Shown: positions 16,525-24,646 of the stretch, in pieces | Layout of the letters: each line of letters begins with the position of its first letter | Numbering within the stretch: position 1 is the first letter of the stretch | NCBI GenBank assembly: GCA_026645935.1 | Contig: JAPKMP010000007.1 | Location: 124,001-188,000, forward strand | Length of the DNA stretch: 64,000 nucleotides | From: Candidatus Villigracilaceae bacterium | Lineage (GTDB): Bacteria; Chloroflexota; Anaerolineae; Anaerolineales; Villigracilaceae | Reading direction: 5' to 3' | The notes under the pieces: generated by a model | Databases searched by the model: none | What the model saw: only the letters and a program-made list of their open reading frames with translations | What the model was told of the DNA's origin: nothing | Translations under genes and position numbers: made by a program

Positions 16525-18030
16525 ATGACAAAACTCTCCCGTCTTACGCGTAATTCGCTGACCGTCGCCTTCTTCTTTCTGATCGACAAAGTGCTTGCCT
16601 TTGTGCGCACGGGCATCATCTCGCGCCAATACTCGGATGAAGTGCATCTGCTTGACACGTTCAACGCCGCAAACAATCTCCCCGACCTGTTATTTGCGTT
16701 GATCTCCGGGGGAGCGCTCGCCATGGCGTTCATCCCGCTGCTGACCGAATACATCACCACAAAGGACCGCGCCGCCGCATGGGACTTGTTCTCGCGCGTG
16801 GCGAACATCGGTTTTTTGGTTACAGGCGGTTTTGCCATCTTCATCGCCATCTTTGCCCAGCAGATCGTGGACGCCAATCTCGGCATCGCGCCGGGGTTTG
16901 GAGCAGAGCAGCGCAAATTACTCGCGGATCTGATGCGCCTGAATCTTATAGGCACGATCATTTTTTCCATCAGCGGCCTCGTGATGGCTTCGCTGCAAGC
17001 CAATCAACATTTCGTATTGCCCGCGCTCGCGCCCGGTATGTATAACGTCGGACAAATCCTCGGCGCGATCTTTCTTGTGCCGCGTTTTGGAATTCATGGT
17101 CTGGTTTACGGAGTCATCCTCGGGGCGGCGTTCCATCTGCTCATTCAGGTTCCCGGCTTGATCATGTACGGCTTTCGCTGGACGCCTGCCGTGGATTTGC
17201 GTCACACGGGTTTGATCGAAGCGCTCAAACTTATGGCTCCGCGCCTTTTTACCATGGCGGGAATTCAGATCATCTTCATCGCCCGCGATAACCTTGCGTC
17301 GCGACTCGACCAGGTCGGCGCAGTGACTTCGCTCACCTACGGATGGATGATCATGCAAGTCCCTGAAACGATTTTAGGGACGGCAATCGCCACAGCCATG
17401 CTGCCCGCTTTATCCGAACTCGCCTCCAAACAAGACTGGCACGGATTCAGCGTTACCGTCGAACGCGCCCTCCGAGTCCTCATCGCCTTAACCCTTCCCA
17501 TCGCGGCAGTGATGGCGGCTGGGATTCACCCCCTCGTGCGCGGCATCTTCGGCTTTTCAGAAGAAATTTCCCAACTCATCACCTGGACCACCCGCGCTTA
17601 TCTCGCCACTCTGACCGGCTATACCATTCATGAGATCGCCATCCGCGCCTTCTATGCCCGCAAGGAGCCGATGATTCCCTTATATGCGGTTGCCATCCGG
17701 TTGTTCATCTTCTTGACGATTGGCATCCTCGGCGTGACATACTTCCAAGATATCGGCGCGCCCGTCATCGCCTTTGCAGAGATCGCCCTGCTCATCGAAG
17801 CCGTCATCATCCTGGGCTGGCTCTCAAAACGCACCCATGAACCGCTGAAAACAAACACTGTCATCATTAAGGGTCTAATTGCGGCAATCGTCGGCGGCAT
17901 ACTTGCCTACCTGATCGCGCTTTACCTGCCCGGCGGAGCGATCTCCACCGCATTGATCGGCATGATCGTCGGCGGGATCATCTCGCTGGCAATCATCTGG
18001 TCTGAGGCAAAGATCGTTCTGAAGTTGTAA
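16525..18030 (+). CDS. murJ: Lipid II flippase MurJ
   Basis: A 501-residue polytopic membrane protein of the MOP superfamily with about 13-14 hydrophobic helices. SLTVAFFFLIDKVLAFVRTGIISRQYS, DLLFALISGGALAMAFIPLL and ASLQANQHFVLPALAPGMYNVGQI are MurJ/MviN signatures. It moves lipid II across the cytoplasmic membrane for peptidoglycan synthesis. An ATG at 16498 is in frame, but ATG 16525 better fits the family start. It ends the envelope-glycan run. Confidence 0.92.
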   Translation: MTKLSRLTRNSLTVAFFFLIDKVLAFVRTGIISRQYSDEVHLLDTFNAANNLPDLLFALISGGALAMAFIPLLTEYITTKDRAAAWDLFSRVANIGFLVTGGFAIFIAIFAQQIVDANLGIAPGFGAEQRKLLADLMRLNLIGTIIFSISGLVMASLQANQHFVLPALAPGMYNVGQILGAIFLVPRFGIHGLVYGVILGAAFHLLIQVPGLIMYGFRWTPAVDLRHTGLIEALKLMAPRLFTMAGIQIIFIARDNLASRLDQVGAVTSLTYGWMIMQVPETILGTAIATAMLPALSELASKQDWHGFSVTVERALRVLIALTLPIAAVMAAGIHPLVRGIFGFSEEISQLITWTTRAYLATLTGYTIHEIAIRAFYARKEPMIPLYAVAIRLFIFLTIGILGVTYFQDIGAPVIAFAEIALLIEAVIILGWLSKRTHEPLKTNTVIIKGLIAAIVGGILAYLIALYLPGGAISTALIGMIVGGIISLAIIWSEAKIVLKL

Positions 18031-18112
18031 AACACTTCAACATTCAAAACCTTTCGGTTTTTTTCCTGGTTAACCAAAATTAAATACCAGAGAAGCATCC
18101 ATCAAAAGAATG

Positions 18113-18118
18113 TATAAT
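18113..18118 (+). promoter_or_regulatory. -10 box 7 nt before ATG of the TPR protein
   Basis: A perfect TATAAT ends 7 nt before ATG 18126, and there is no Shine-Dalgarno sequence. The predicted transcript would start at or beside the A of ATG, which implies a leaderless mRNA. Confidence 0.6.
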
Positions 18119-18125
18119 CACGCCC

Positions 18126-19223
18126 ATGTCTGAAGAATTAGAATCCACACAATCGAATAAACCTGCCGACCTCGACAGCACAAAAAAGATGAAGGCGTAC
18201 AAGGAAGAAGACACTCAGCCGCTGAAACCGGCCGGTGTGGAAGACCAGAGACCGGCGGCGGAAGAGCCGAAAACCACACCGCCAGTAAAAAAAACATCGC
18301 GTTGGAAATCCATCCTCGGCGGCGTCCTGGGATTCATCCTGCTCATCGTCCTGGGCGGATTCGGCGGTTACAGTTCCGGCGTCAACGCGCGCGAGAACGC
18401 CGAAGATGCCATCCTCGTCCAACAGCTTTCAGAACAGTATTCATTTGCCCTGGTCGATATTCAATTCGGACGGTATGAAAACGCACGCCAGCGGTTGGAA
18501 TACATCATCCAGAAAGACCCGAACTTCCCCGGCGCGCAGGAAAAACTGACCGAGGTGTTGGTGTTGAGCAGCATCCCCACACCCACCCCCGCGCCCACCG
18601 CCACCGCTACGCCCGATTTCAGCGGCGCGGAAAATGCATTTCTGCGCGCGCATGAACTTATCCGCGCCCAGGATTGGACCGGCGCATTGACGGCTTTGGA
18701 TACCGTCCGCAAACTGGACTCAAATTACAAAGCGGCGCAGGTTGACGGCATGTACTATTTCGCGCTTCGCAACAAGGGGCACGACCTGATCACAAAAGAA
18801 GGCAACCTTGAAGGCGGCATTTACTTCCTGACCCTCGCCGAACGTTTCGGTCCGCTCGATAACACCGCGAAAGGATTGCGCGACGGCGCGCGGGCCTACA
18901 TGGTGGGCGCAAGTTTCTGGGAACTCGATTGGGAACAAGCCGCGAACAACTTCGAGCAGGTATCCGCCGGGTGGCCCTCGATGTGGGATGGGACCATGAC
19001 CGCCGCCCAGCGTTTTGTTATCGCATCGTCTCGTTTCGCCGACGAGATGTTCGCATTGCAGGAGTTTTGCGGAGCCTACGACCAGTATGCAAAAGCAGCA
19101 AGCCTGGGTCAACTGGATGAAGCCAGCCTTGCAAGACAAAACCAGGCTTATGCCAACTGCTACCCGGCGACCGAGCCGCCCGCCACAGAACCACCAGCCG
19201 AGATCCCCACAGCCACTCCGTAA
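18126..19223 (+). CDS. Membrane-anchored TPR-like protein
   Basis: A 365-residue protein. Residues 1-60 are a charged cytoplasmic region; one membrane segment follows (SILGGVLGFILLIVLGGFGGYSSG, about 62-85); the rest is outside. It carries two TPR-like helical blocks (LSEQYSFALVDIQFGRYENARQRLEYIIQKDPNFPGAQ; LIRAQDWTGALTALDTVRKLDSNYKAAQV) split by a Thr/Pro/Ala linker (TPTPAPTATATP), and ends in another Pro/Thr tail. Such linkers recur in Anaerolineae surface proteins. Function unknown. Six nt separate it from the CopD-like gene. Confidence 0.8.
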   Translation: MSEELESTQSNKPADLDSTKKMKAYKEEDTQPLKPAGVEDQRPAAEEPKTTPPVKKTSRWKSILGGVLGFILLIVLGGFGGYSSGVNARENAEDAILVQQLSEQYSFALVDIQFGRYENARQRLEYIIQKDPNFPGAQEKLTEVLVLSSIPTPTPAPTATATPDFSGAENAFLRAHELIRAQDWTGALTALDTVRKLDSNYKAAQVDGMYYFALRNKGHDLITKEGNLEGGIYFLTLAERFGPLDNTAKGLRDGARAYMVGASFWELDWEQAANNFEQVSAGWPSMWDGTMTAAQRFVIASSRFADEMFALQEFCGAYDQYAKAASLGQLDEASLARQNQAYANCYPATEPPATEPPAEIPTATP

Positions 19224-19229
19224 TCATCC

Positions 19230-19736
19230 ATGAGCGCGCCTTCCACAACCGTATTGGCGGTGATCTATTGGATGCACTTCCTCGCCACTGTGACGTGGAT
19301 CGGGAGCCTGGCGGCGATCAACCTGCTCTTCCTGCCCGCCTCCAAACGGATCTTGAAACTGGCGGACCAACTCAGCCTTGTCTCCGCCCTTCAAAAGCGA
19401 CTCGAGCCCCTTGCCTGGTTCTGCATGGGCGTCCTTTTGGTTACGGGATTGTTTCAGTTGAGCACCAGCCCGCATTATGACGGATTCCTTTCGTTCAGCA
19501 CGCAATGGTCGCTTGCCATCCTCGCCAAACACGGATTCGCCATCCTCATGGTCGTCGTCAGCGCCATCCAAACCTGGGAAGTTCTCCCCGCGATCCAGCG
19601 CCTTCTTCTAAAAAAAGACAGAGCGGATGAAGCCGAGCTTGCCCATCTGCAAAAACGGGAAACCAGACTCTTGAGGGTCAACCTGCTGCTCTCGGCGCTG
19701 ATCCTGGCAGCCACAGCGCTGGCAAGAGTATCTTGA
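19230..19736 (+). CDS. CopD-like membrane protein
   Basis: A 168-residue protein with four hydrophobic helices (about 8-33, 55-75, 90-115, 145-165). The first contains YWMHFLATVTWIGSLAAINLLFLP, whose His and Trp-Ile-Gly pattern resembles CopD/YhhN-like copper-resistance or haem-binding membrane proteins. The role is inferred and uncertain. It is cotranscribed with the upstream TPR protein and followed by a strong terminator. Confidence 0.75.
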   Translation: MSAPSTTVLAVIYWMHFLATVTWIGSLAAINLLFLPASKRILKLADQLSLVSALQKRLEPLAWFCMGVLLVTGLFQLSTSPHYDGFLSFSTQWSLAILAKHGFAILMVVVSAIQTWEVLPAIQRLLLKKDRADEAELAHLQKRETRLLRVNLLLSALILAATALARVS

Positions 19737-19739
19737 ATC

Positions 19740-19787
19740 AAAAACGACTCACCCGGAAATTAAGGTTTCTTGGGTGAGTTCGTTTTT
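19740..19787 (+). terminator. Terminator after the CopD-like gene
   Basis: AAAAACGA-CTCACCC pairs with GGGTGAG-TTCGTTTTT (one bulged base), with a 17-nt loop and a T5 tail. It begins 4 nt past the stop codon. Confidence 0.88.
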
Positions 19788-19901
19788 AAGAACAAATGGA
19801 ACGCAGATTAACGCTGAAAACGCGGTTTATCATCTCTTTTCCGCGCGCTTCGCGGCCTGCGCTCGTCCACGTCCCGATCAAATTTGGGGTTAATTATGTT
19901 G

Positions 19902-21254
19902 CTATAACTTTATCAAACTTGGCTGTTCCGCAAGGACACCGGTTAGATCGTATGCGAACGCGCCGGTAATCCTGACCGGGACGATATCGCCCACATTCGC
20001 CCTGCCTTCCACCACCACATACCCATCGACTTCCGGCGCGTCGCGATAGGACCGCCCGACCGATATGCCGTTATCGAATCCTTCAACAAGCACATCCAAA
20101 GTCCTGCCCACATAAGACTGGTTGACCTGAAGCGAAATATTCTGCTGGAGTTCCATCAGGCGTCCCTCCCGCTCCTGCTTGACCTCTTTCGGGACAGGAT
20201 CGCCCAACGGCGCAGAAGTAGTACCGGGTTCGAAGGAAAATTGAAATGTCCCGGCGCGGTCGAAGCGCATCTCTTTCACAAAATCGTACAACGCCTGGAA
20301 TTCCTCTTCCGTCTCCCCGGGGTAGCCGACGATGAACGTCGTTCGAATGGCAAGGTCCTTGATCGTCGAGCGAATTTTTCCGAGCGTTTTATACACCCAA
20401 TCCATGTTGGATGGGCGCTTCATCCGGTATAAGGTCTTGGGATGGGCATGCTGGAGGGGAATGTCGAGATAGGGCAAAATTTGTTTACGGGTCGCCATCA
20501 CATCGATCAGCCTGTCGGTGACGTATCCCGGGAAGGCATACATGATGCGGATCCAATCCATATCGGGCACGGAGTCGGTCAACTGCTCGAGCAGGACCGC
20601 CAATCCATCTTTCATCCCGAGGTCGTGGCCGTAATCCGTCGAGTCCTGCGCGATAAGAATCATTTCCCGAACGCCGTTATCCCGCAGGAGCCGCGCTTCG
20701 TGGATGATGGACTCGACCGGGCGGGAAACTGCCGTGCCCTTGATGAGCGGAATCGCGCAAAATGCGCAGGGCCGTCTGCATCCATCCGCGATTTTTAGAT
20801 AGGCGCTCGGTCCCATCACGCTGACGCGCATTGCGCCGCGTTCATCCGCGCCGACAGTGGGCGCATCGGGCAGATGATAGACGGGCTCGGGATGTTTTCC
20901 CTTTCGTACCTCATCGACGACCTGAACGATGTCCATCCAGCGCCGTGTGCCCAGGATGGCATCGATGCCGGGGATTCTCTTTGCAACCTCCACACCATAG
21001 CGTTGAGTCAGGCATCCCGCCGCGATAAGGACCTGATGCTTCCTTTTGCCTTGCGCCAGTTCGCCGAGGACGCGATACGACTCGTCCTTGGCGGGACCGA
21101 TGAACCCGCAGGTATTGACGATCAAAACCGAAGCCTTTGCCGGGTCGTCGACAAAGCGATAGCCATCCTGCGACAATAATTGCGCCATCGAATCGGAATC
21201 GACGGTGTTCTTCGAACAGCCAAGGGATACCAGATGAAAAGTTTGTTTCGACAA
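19902..21254 (-). CDS. rimO: Ribosomal protein uS12 methylthiotransferase RimO
   Basis: A 450-residue radical-SAM enzyme that methylthiolates the conserved Asp of ribosomal protein S12. The first [4Fe-4S] cluster ligands are C13 (SLGCSKNTVDSD), C49 and C81; the radical-SAM triad is C159-C163-C166 (GCRRPCAFC). The C-terminus has the TRAM domain. GCSKNTVDSE-type wording and HAHPKTLYRMKRP separate RimO from MiaB. The start is a TTG at 21254 with AGGAA upstream. It lies 35 nt after the RodZ-like gene on the same strand. Confidence 0.95.
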   Translation of the reverse strand: MSKQTFHLVSLGCSKNTVDSDSMAQLLSQDGYRFVDDPAKASVLIVNTCGFIGPAKDESYRVLGELAQGKRKHQVLIAAGCLTQRYGVEVAKRIPGIDAILGTRRWMDIVQVVDEVRKGKHPEPVYHLPDAPTVGADERGAMRVSVMGPSAYLKIADGCRRPCAFCAIPLIKGTAVSRPVESIIHEARLLRDNGVREMILIAQDSTDYGHDLGMKDGLAVLLEQLTDSVPDMDWIRIMYAFPGYVTDRLIDVMATRKQILPYLDIPLQHAHPKTLYRMKRPSNMDWVYKTLGKIRSTIKDLAIRTTFIVGYPGETEEEFQALYDFVKEMRFDRAGTFQFSFEPGTTSAPLGDPVPKEVKQEREGRLMELQQNISLQVNQSYVGRTLDVLVEGFDNGISVGRSYRDAPEVDGYVVVEGRANVGDIVPVRITGAFAYDLTGVLAEQPSLIKL

Positions 21255-21289
21255 ATTTATTCCTGTTAATGGTTTTTATAATAATATAT

Positions 21290-22879
21290 TTATGGGCTTA
21301 CCAATGTTCCAGTCGCCGTAGGCGTGCGTGTTGAGGTGGGAGCTGCCGTCGGGGTCGTCAGCGGCGTATTCGTCGCCGTCGGCGGGATGGTGGCGGTCGG
21401 CGTCGAAACGCCGGATACCGAATACACCCGGCTGATCACTTCACCGGGTCCGCCCATCAGGCCCAGATCCGTTCCGTTATAAGTAATTCTCAGAGAAGAG
21501 CCATCCCCTGTAAGGATCACGATCTGATTCTCCGCCTCGAAATCCTTAGTCTCACGCGGAGCCATGCGTCCTTCGAATGCGACCGTACCATCCACCAGAA
21601 TTTTTACGTATACACGCCCAAGCGCAAAGACGCTCACGACAACATTCGCATCGGAAGGCGATGCCTGGACTTCAGGTGTGGTAAACCCCTCCACTGCCGG
21701 TCCGGGCGTTCCATCGAGGCTGCCCTCCTCCGTCGAAACCGCCGCATCATCCAAACCCGTCGGTTCCGCCGTTTCGATCAACACCTCGACAATGGACGGC
21801 GCAGTGGGTTCGGCTTGTTCTTCCCTCACGCTAACAATGCGTCCCACTCCCCAGATCGCCAGCGCGGCCAGCGTCACCACCATCAACATTCCAAAGATCA
21901 GGTCCCCCGCAATGAACGTCCTCAAGAACGGCATCACGGGTTTGACCTGTGTTTCTATTTTATCCCGCGGAGTCTCCGCATATTTTTCCCGGCGTTTTAC
22001 CTGAAGCGCATCCGCATAACGCAATAACACCACATCCACGTCCAAGCCCAGAAAATTCGCGTAATTCGAAAGCATCCCGCGGGTTTGCACGGTCGACGGC
22101 AATTTCTCGAACGCGCCCTCCTCCAAAGCCTTCACATAATTCACGCGCAGGCGGGTATGCCGTTCCACCTCCGCAACGGTCAGGCTGATCATCTCGCGCC
22201 GTTCGCGCAGTTTCGTCCCAATTTCCGCCATGATCGCATCGGCGGGTTTATCCGGCAGCCCGGGTTCAGACGCTTGTCCTTCGGTTCCTGCCGCTTGAAC
22301 CACAACCGCCGGGGCAGATTCTTCCTGATCGAGTTTGACCCTGAACCGGGAGGTGATTTGTTTCCAAAGGCTTTGCTTCGCTTCATCCCGGACTTCGGCT
22401 TGTCCCTCTCCATCGGTTGTGGTCTCCGCTAGCGACTGACCCTGGGATCCCTCGGCTGGTTCTTGAACCGTCTCCGGCGCAGATTCCGCTCTGGGTTTGC
22501 GTCTCAGAAAGCGGACGAGTGCCGAGCCGGGGCGAAGCATCCAAAAACGAGGCGCAGGTTCGTCCTCCTTCGAATCCACCAACGGCGGCAGTTCCGTTTC
22601 GGATAGGTTGACCTGCGGGAGAGGTCCGTTCACTTCGGCGGGCGGAATGGGGTTGCGCTGAATCTCGGCGATCAATTCATCGATATCGACGCCGAGATAT
22701 TCGGCATAGTTGCGCAAAAAACCGCGCCCCTGCGCGGCGGACGGCATGACGGAAAAATCGTCCGCCTCGAGCGCCTGCAAAAACACGCGGCGGATGCGCG
22801 TTTCCTCCGCCGCCTTTTCGAGGGAGATATATCGCGCCTCCCGCTCGCGCTTCAAGCGTTGACCGATGGTTTCAGGCAT
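21290..22879 (-). CDS. RodZ-like protein with two HTH domains and a DUF4115 domain
   Basis: A 529-residue protein. ATG 22879 is favoured over GTG 22885. Domains in order: HTH_25 (IGQRLKREREARYISLEKAAEETRIR..., about 4-70), a Glu/Pro-rich linker, a second complete HTH_25 (IGTKLRERREMISLTVAEVERHTRLR..., about 218-285), a basic stretch, one membrane helix (IAGDLIFGMLMVVTLAALAIWGVGRI, about 315-340), a Pro/Thr linker, a DUF4115/RodZ C-terminal domain (VSVFALGRVYVKILVDGTVAFEGRMAPRETKDFEAENQIVILTGDG), and a Thr/Pro tail. RodZ links MreB to the wall machinery. The doubled HTH is unusual. Confidence 0.85.
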   Translation of the reverse strand: MPETIGQRLKREREARYISLEKAAEETRIRRVFLQALEADDFSVMPSAAQGRGFLRNYAEYLGVDIDELIAEIQRNPIPPAEVNGPLPQVNLSETELPPLVDSKEDEPAPRFWMLRPGSALVRFLRRKPRAESAPETVQEPAEGSQGQSLAETTTDGEGQAEVRDEAKQSLWKQITSRFRVKLDQEESAPAVVVQAAGTEGQASEPGLPDKPADAIMAEIGTKLRERREMISLTVAEVERHTRLRVNYVKALEEGAFEKLPSTVQTRGMLSNYANFLGLDVDVVLLRYADALQVKRREKYAETPRDKIETQVKPVMPFLRTFIAGDLIFGMLMVVTLAALAIWGVGRIVSVREEQAEPTAPSIVEVLIETAEPTGLDDAAVSTEEGSLDGTPGPAVEGFTTPEVQASPSDANVVVSVFALGRVYVKILVDGTVAFEGRMAPRETKDFEAENQIVILTGDGSSLRITYNGTDLGLMGGPGEVISRVYSVSGVSTPTATIPPTATNTPLTTPTAAPTSTRTPTATGTLVSP

Positions 22880-22886
22880 CGGCACT

Positions 22887-22892
22887 ATTTTA
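22887..22892 (-). promoter_or_regulatory. -10 box 7 nt before the RodZ-like start
   Basis: TAAAAT on the minus strand ends 7 nt before ATG 22879, with no Shine-Dalgarno. This fits a leaderless transcript. The -35 region is poor, so the element is less certain than the others. Confidence 0.4.
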
Positions 22893-22915
22893 ATGCCTAT
22901 TTCCGGATTTCCACC

Positions 22916-22944
22916 TTGACATTCCCTTACGCATGACGTAGCAT
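22916..22944 (+). promoter_or_regulatory. Promoter of the GT4 glycosyltransferase gene
   Basis: TTGACA (22916-22921), a 17-nt spacer and TAGCAT (22939-22944). The -10 box ends 6 nt before ATG 22951, so the message probably starts at the A of ATG (leaderless). Confidence 0.65.
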
Positions 22945-22950
22945 CGTTTT

Positions 22951-24153
22951 ATGCGAATTGGCATGATGGTCGACAGTTACAAGCCCTACATCAGCGGCAT
23001 CACCAACTATATAGAGGTCAACAAACGATTCTTCGAGAAAGCGGGGCACGAAGTTTACGTCTTCACGTTTGGCGACCTCGACTACGAGGATGAGGAGAAG
23101 AATGTAATTCGCAGCCCCGGCCTGCCCCTGGCAGATTCGGGATTCTTTCTTTCGATGCGCTATTCCCGGCAGGCGAAGAAACTCCTGCAGACGATGGATA
23201 TTGTCCATGTGCATCATCCTTTTCTGAGCGGGCGACTTGCCCTGCGCTACTGCCGCCAGGCAAACATCCCCATCGTTTTCACCAATCATTCCCGTTACGA
23301 TCTGTACGCACAGGCTTACCTATCGATGATGCCGGAAGAGGTCAGCCTGGGAATGCTTCAGGCATACATGCCTCCCTTCTGCAGGGCGATGGACCTGGTG
23401 ATCACGCCCTCCGCTGGCATGGAAAAGGTCCTGCGCGAATTGAAAGTGGAAAGCCACATCGAGATCGTCCCAAACGGCGTGGATTTGTTGAGTTTTCAAC
23501 ATGCCACGCCGTTACCGCGCGAAAAGTTCGGCTACAGGCCGGATGATATCCTGGTCGTCTATGCGGGCCGGATCGCTCTCGAGAAGAATATTCCACTCCT
23601 GATCGACTCGTTCGATGGCGTCGCCAATGCCGTCCCAAATGTGCGTCTGCTGCTCATCGGGAGCGGCATTCAGCAATTTGAAGATGAGATCCGCACCCAT
23701 ATCGAGAAAAAGAGCAACCGTGACCGCATTCGTTTGGCTGGCAGGATTCCCTATGACCAACTTCCCGCCTATCTTGCCATGTGCGATATCTTTGCCACGG
23801 CCTCCGTGACGGAAGTGCATCCGCTCTCAGTCATCGAGGCAATGGGAGCCGGGCTTCCGATCATGGGCATGGAATCCGTTGGCGTTGGGGATACCGTCGA
23901 AGACGGCATAACCGGTTACCTTGCAACGAACGACCTGCCTTCATTCACGGCGAAACTTACCCGGCTCTGTCTCGAACCCGACATCCGGAGATCGATGAGC
24001 CATTCAGCCCGCAAGGCGTCCCTGACTTATAAGATCGAACGCACCACGAAGATCATGCTTGGTCAATATGAACGCGTCCTGCAAGGCACAACCCGCCGAA
24101 AGGATAATCTCAATTCACGCCTGCGGGGAATACTGGAGAAGTTCCTTTCATGA
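22951..24153 (+). CDS. Glycosyltransferase family 4 protein
   Basis: A 400-residue cytoplasmic GT-B enzyme. The N-terminal half starts IGMMVDSYKPYISGITNYIE, and the donor-binding half has VVYAGRIALEKNIPLLIDSF and the EX7E motif in EVHPLSVIEAMGAGLPIMGM. It is close to the lipid alpha-glucosyl/mannosyltransferases (DgdD/MgdA-like) that act on diacylglycerol or phosphatidylinositol acceptors. A glycolipid role is inferred. Its last codons overlap the YraN-like gene by 4 bp. Confidence 0.88.
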   Translation: MRIGMMVDSYKPYISGITNYIEVNKRFFEKAGHEVYVFTFGDLDYEDEEKNVIRSPGLPLADSGFFLSMRYSRQAKKLLQTMDIVHVHHPFLSGRLALRYCRQANIPIVFTNHSRYDLYAQAYLSMMPEEVSLGMLQAYMPPFCRAMDLVITPSAGMEKVLRELKVESHIEIVPNGVDLLSFQHATPLPREKFGYRPDDILVVYAGRIALEKNIPLLIDSFDGVANAVPNVRLLLIGSGIQQFEDEIRTHIEKKSNRDRIRLAGRIPYDQLPAYLAMCDIFATASVTEVHPLSVIEAMGAGLPIMGMESVGVGDTVEDGITGYLATNDLPSFTAKLTRLCLEPDIRRSMSHSARKASLTYKIERTTKIMLGQYERVLQGTTRRKDNLNSRLRGILEKFLS

Positions 24154-24503
24154 CCAGCCATAACCAGCGCATCGGCGCCTGGGGCGAATCAACCGCGGTC
24201 GGCTGGCTTGAAGAGAGGGGATATGATGTGACAGCGCGCAACGTCCGTACGCCGTATGGCGAAATCGATATCGTGGCAAAAAAGGGCGGTGTTATCTATT
24301 ACATCGAGGTGAAAACGCTTACCTCATCCAGGAATTTTTTTCCCGAGCACCAGATCACAGCGCGGAAGCGGGAACACATGCTGAACGCCGCTGCTCACCA
24401 CGCCTCTGAAAGCGGAATCGATCGCTGGCAGATCGATGTGATCGCCGTCGAAGGCAGACCCGGCGGGACGCCCGTCATCCATCATTTCCAGAACATAAAT
24501 TAG
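24150..24503 (+). CDS. YraN family (UPF0102) nuclease-like protein
   Basis: A 117-residue protein of the restriction-endonuclease-like fold. NQRIGAWGESTAVGWLEERGYDVTARNVRTPYGEIDIVAKKGGVIYYIEVKT carries the family motif GE..A...L, the EID and the E-V-K catalytic-type residues. YraN-like proteins may process DNA during uptake or repair, but no activity is firmly assigned. It overlaps the GT4 gene by ATGA. Confidence 0.9.
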   Translation: MTSHNQRIGAWGESTAVGWLEERGYDVTARNVRTPYGEIDIVAKKGGVIYYIEVKTLTSSRNFFPEHQITARKREHMLNAAAHHASESGIDRWQIDVIAVEGRPGGTPVIHHFQNIN

Positions 24504-24588
24504 GGGTCAAACCGCGAACTCAAAATTATTCAATTACCGGCCATCACCCCGCTTCATTCTTATCCTGCAATTTCAACTTCCCCTTGGG

Positions 24589-24594
24589 TATAAT
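24589..24594 (+). promoter_or_regulatory. -10 box before the GH25/SH3/NAGPA gene
   Basis: A perfect TATAAT (GGGTATAAT) lies 52 nt before ATG 24647, which also has a strong TAGGAGA ribosome-binding site. The -35 is unclear. Confidence 0.45.
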
Positions 24595-24646
24595 ATTTAC
24601 CCATCCAATGAAGAACAATCCGGCCAACTCAGATTAGGAGAACCTC

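Noticed and set aside
19801-19901. Possible decayed repeat (ACGCAGATTAACGCTGAAAA) after the CopD-like terminator
   Set aside because: The wording resembles a dispersed repeat I have seen in other genomes, but with one copy and no inverted arms here I cannot support it.
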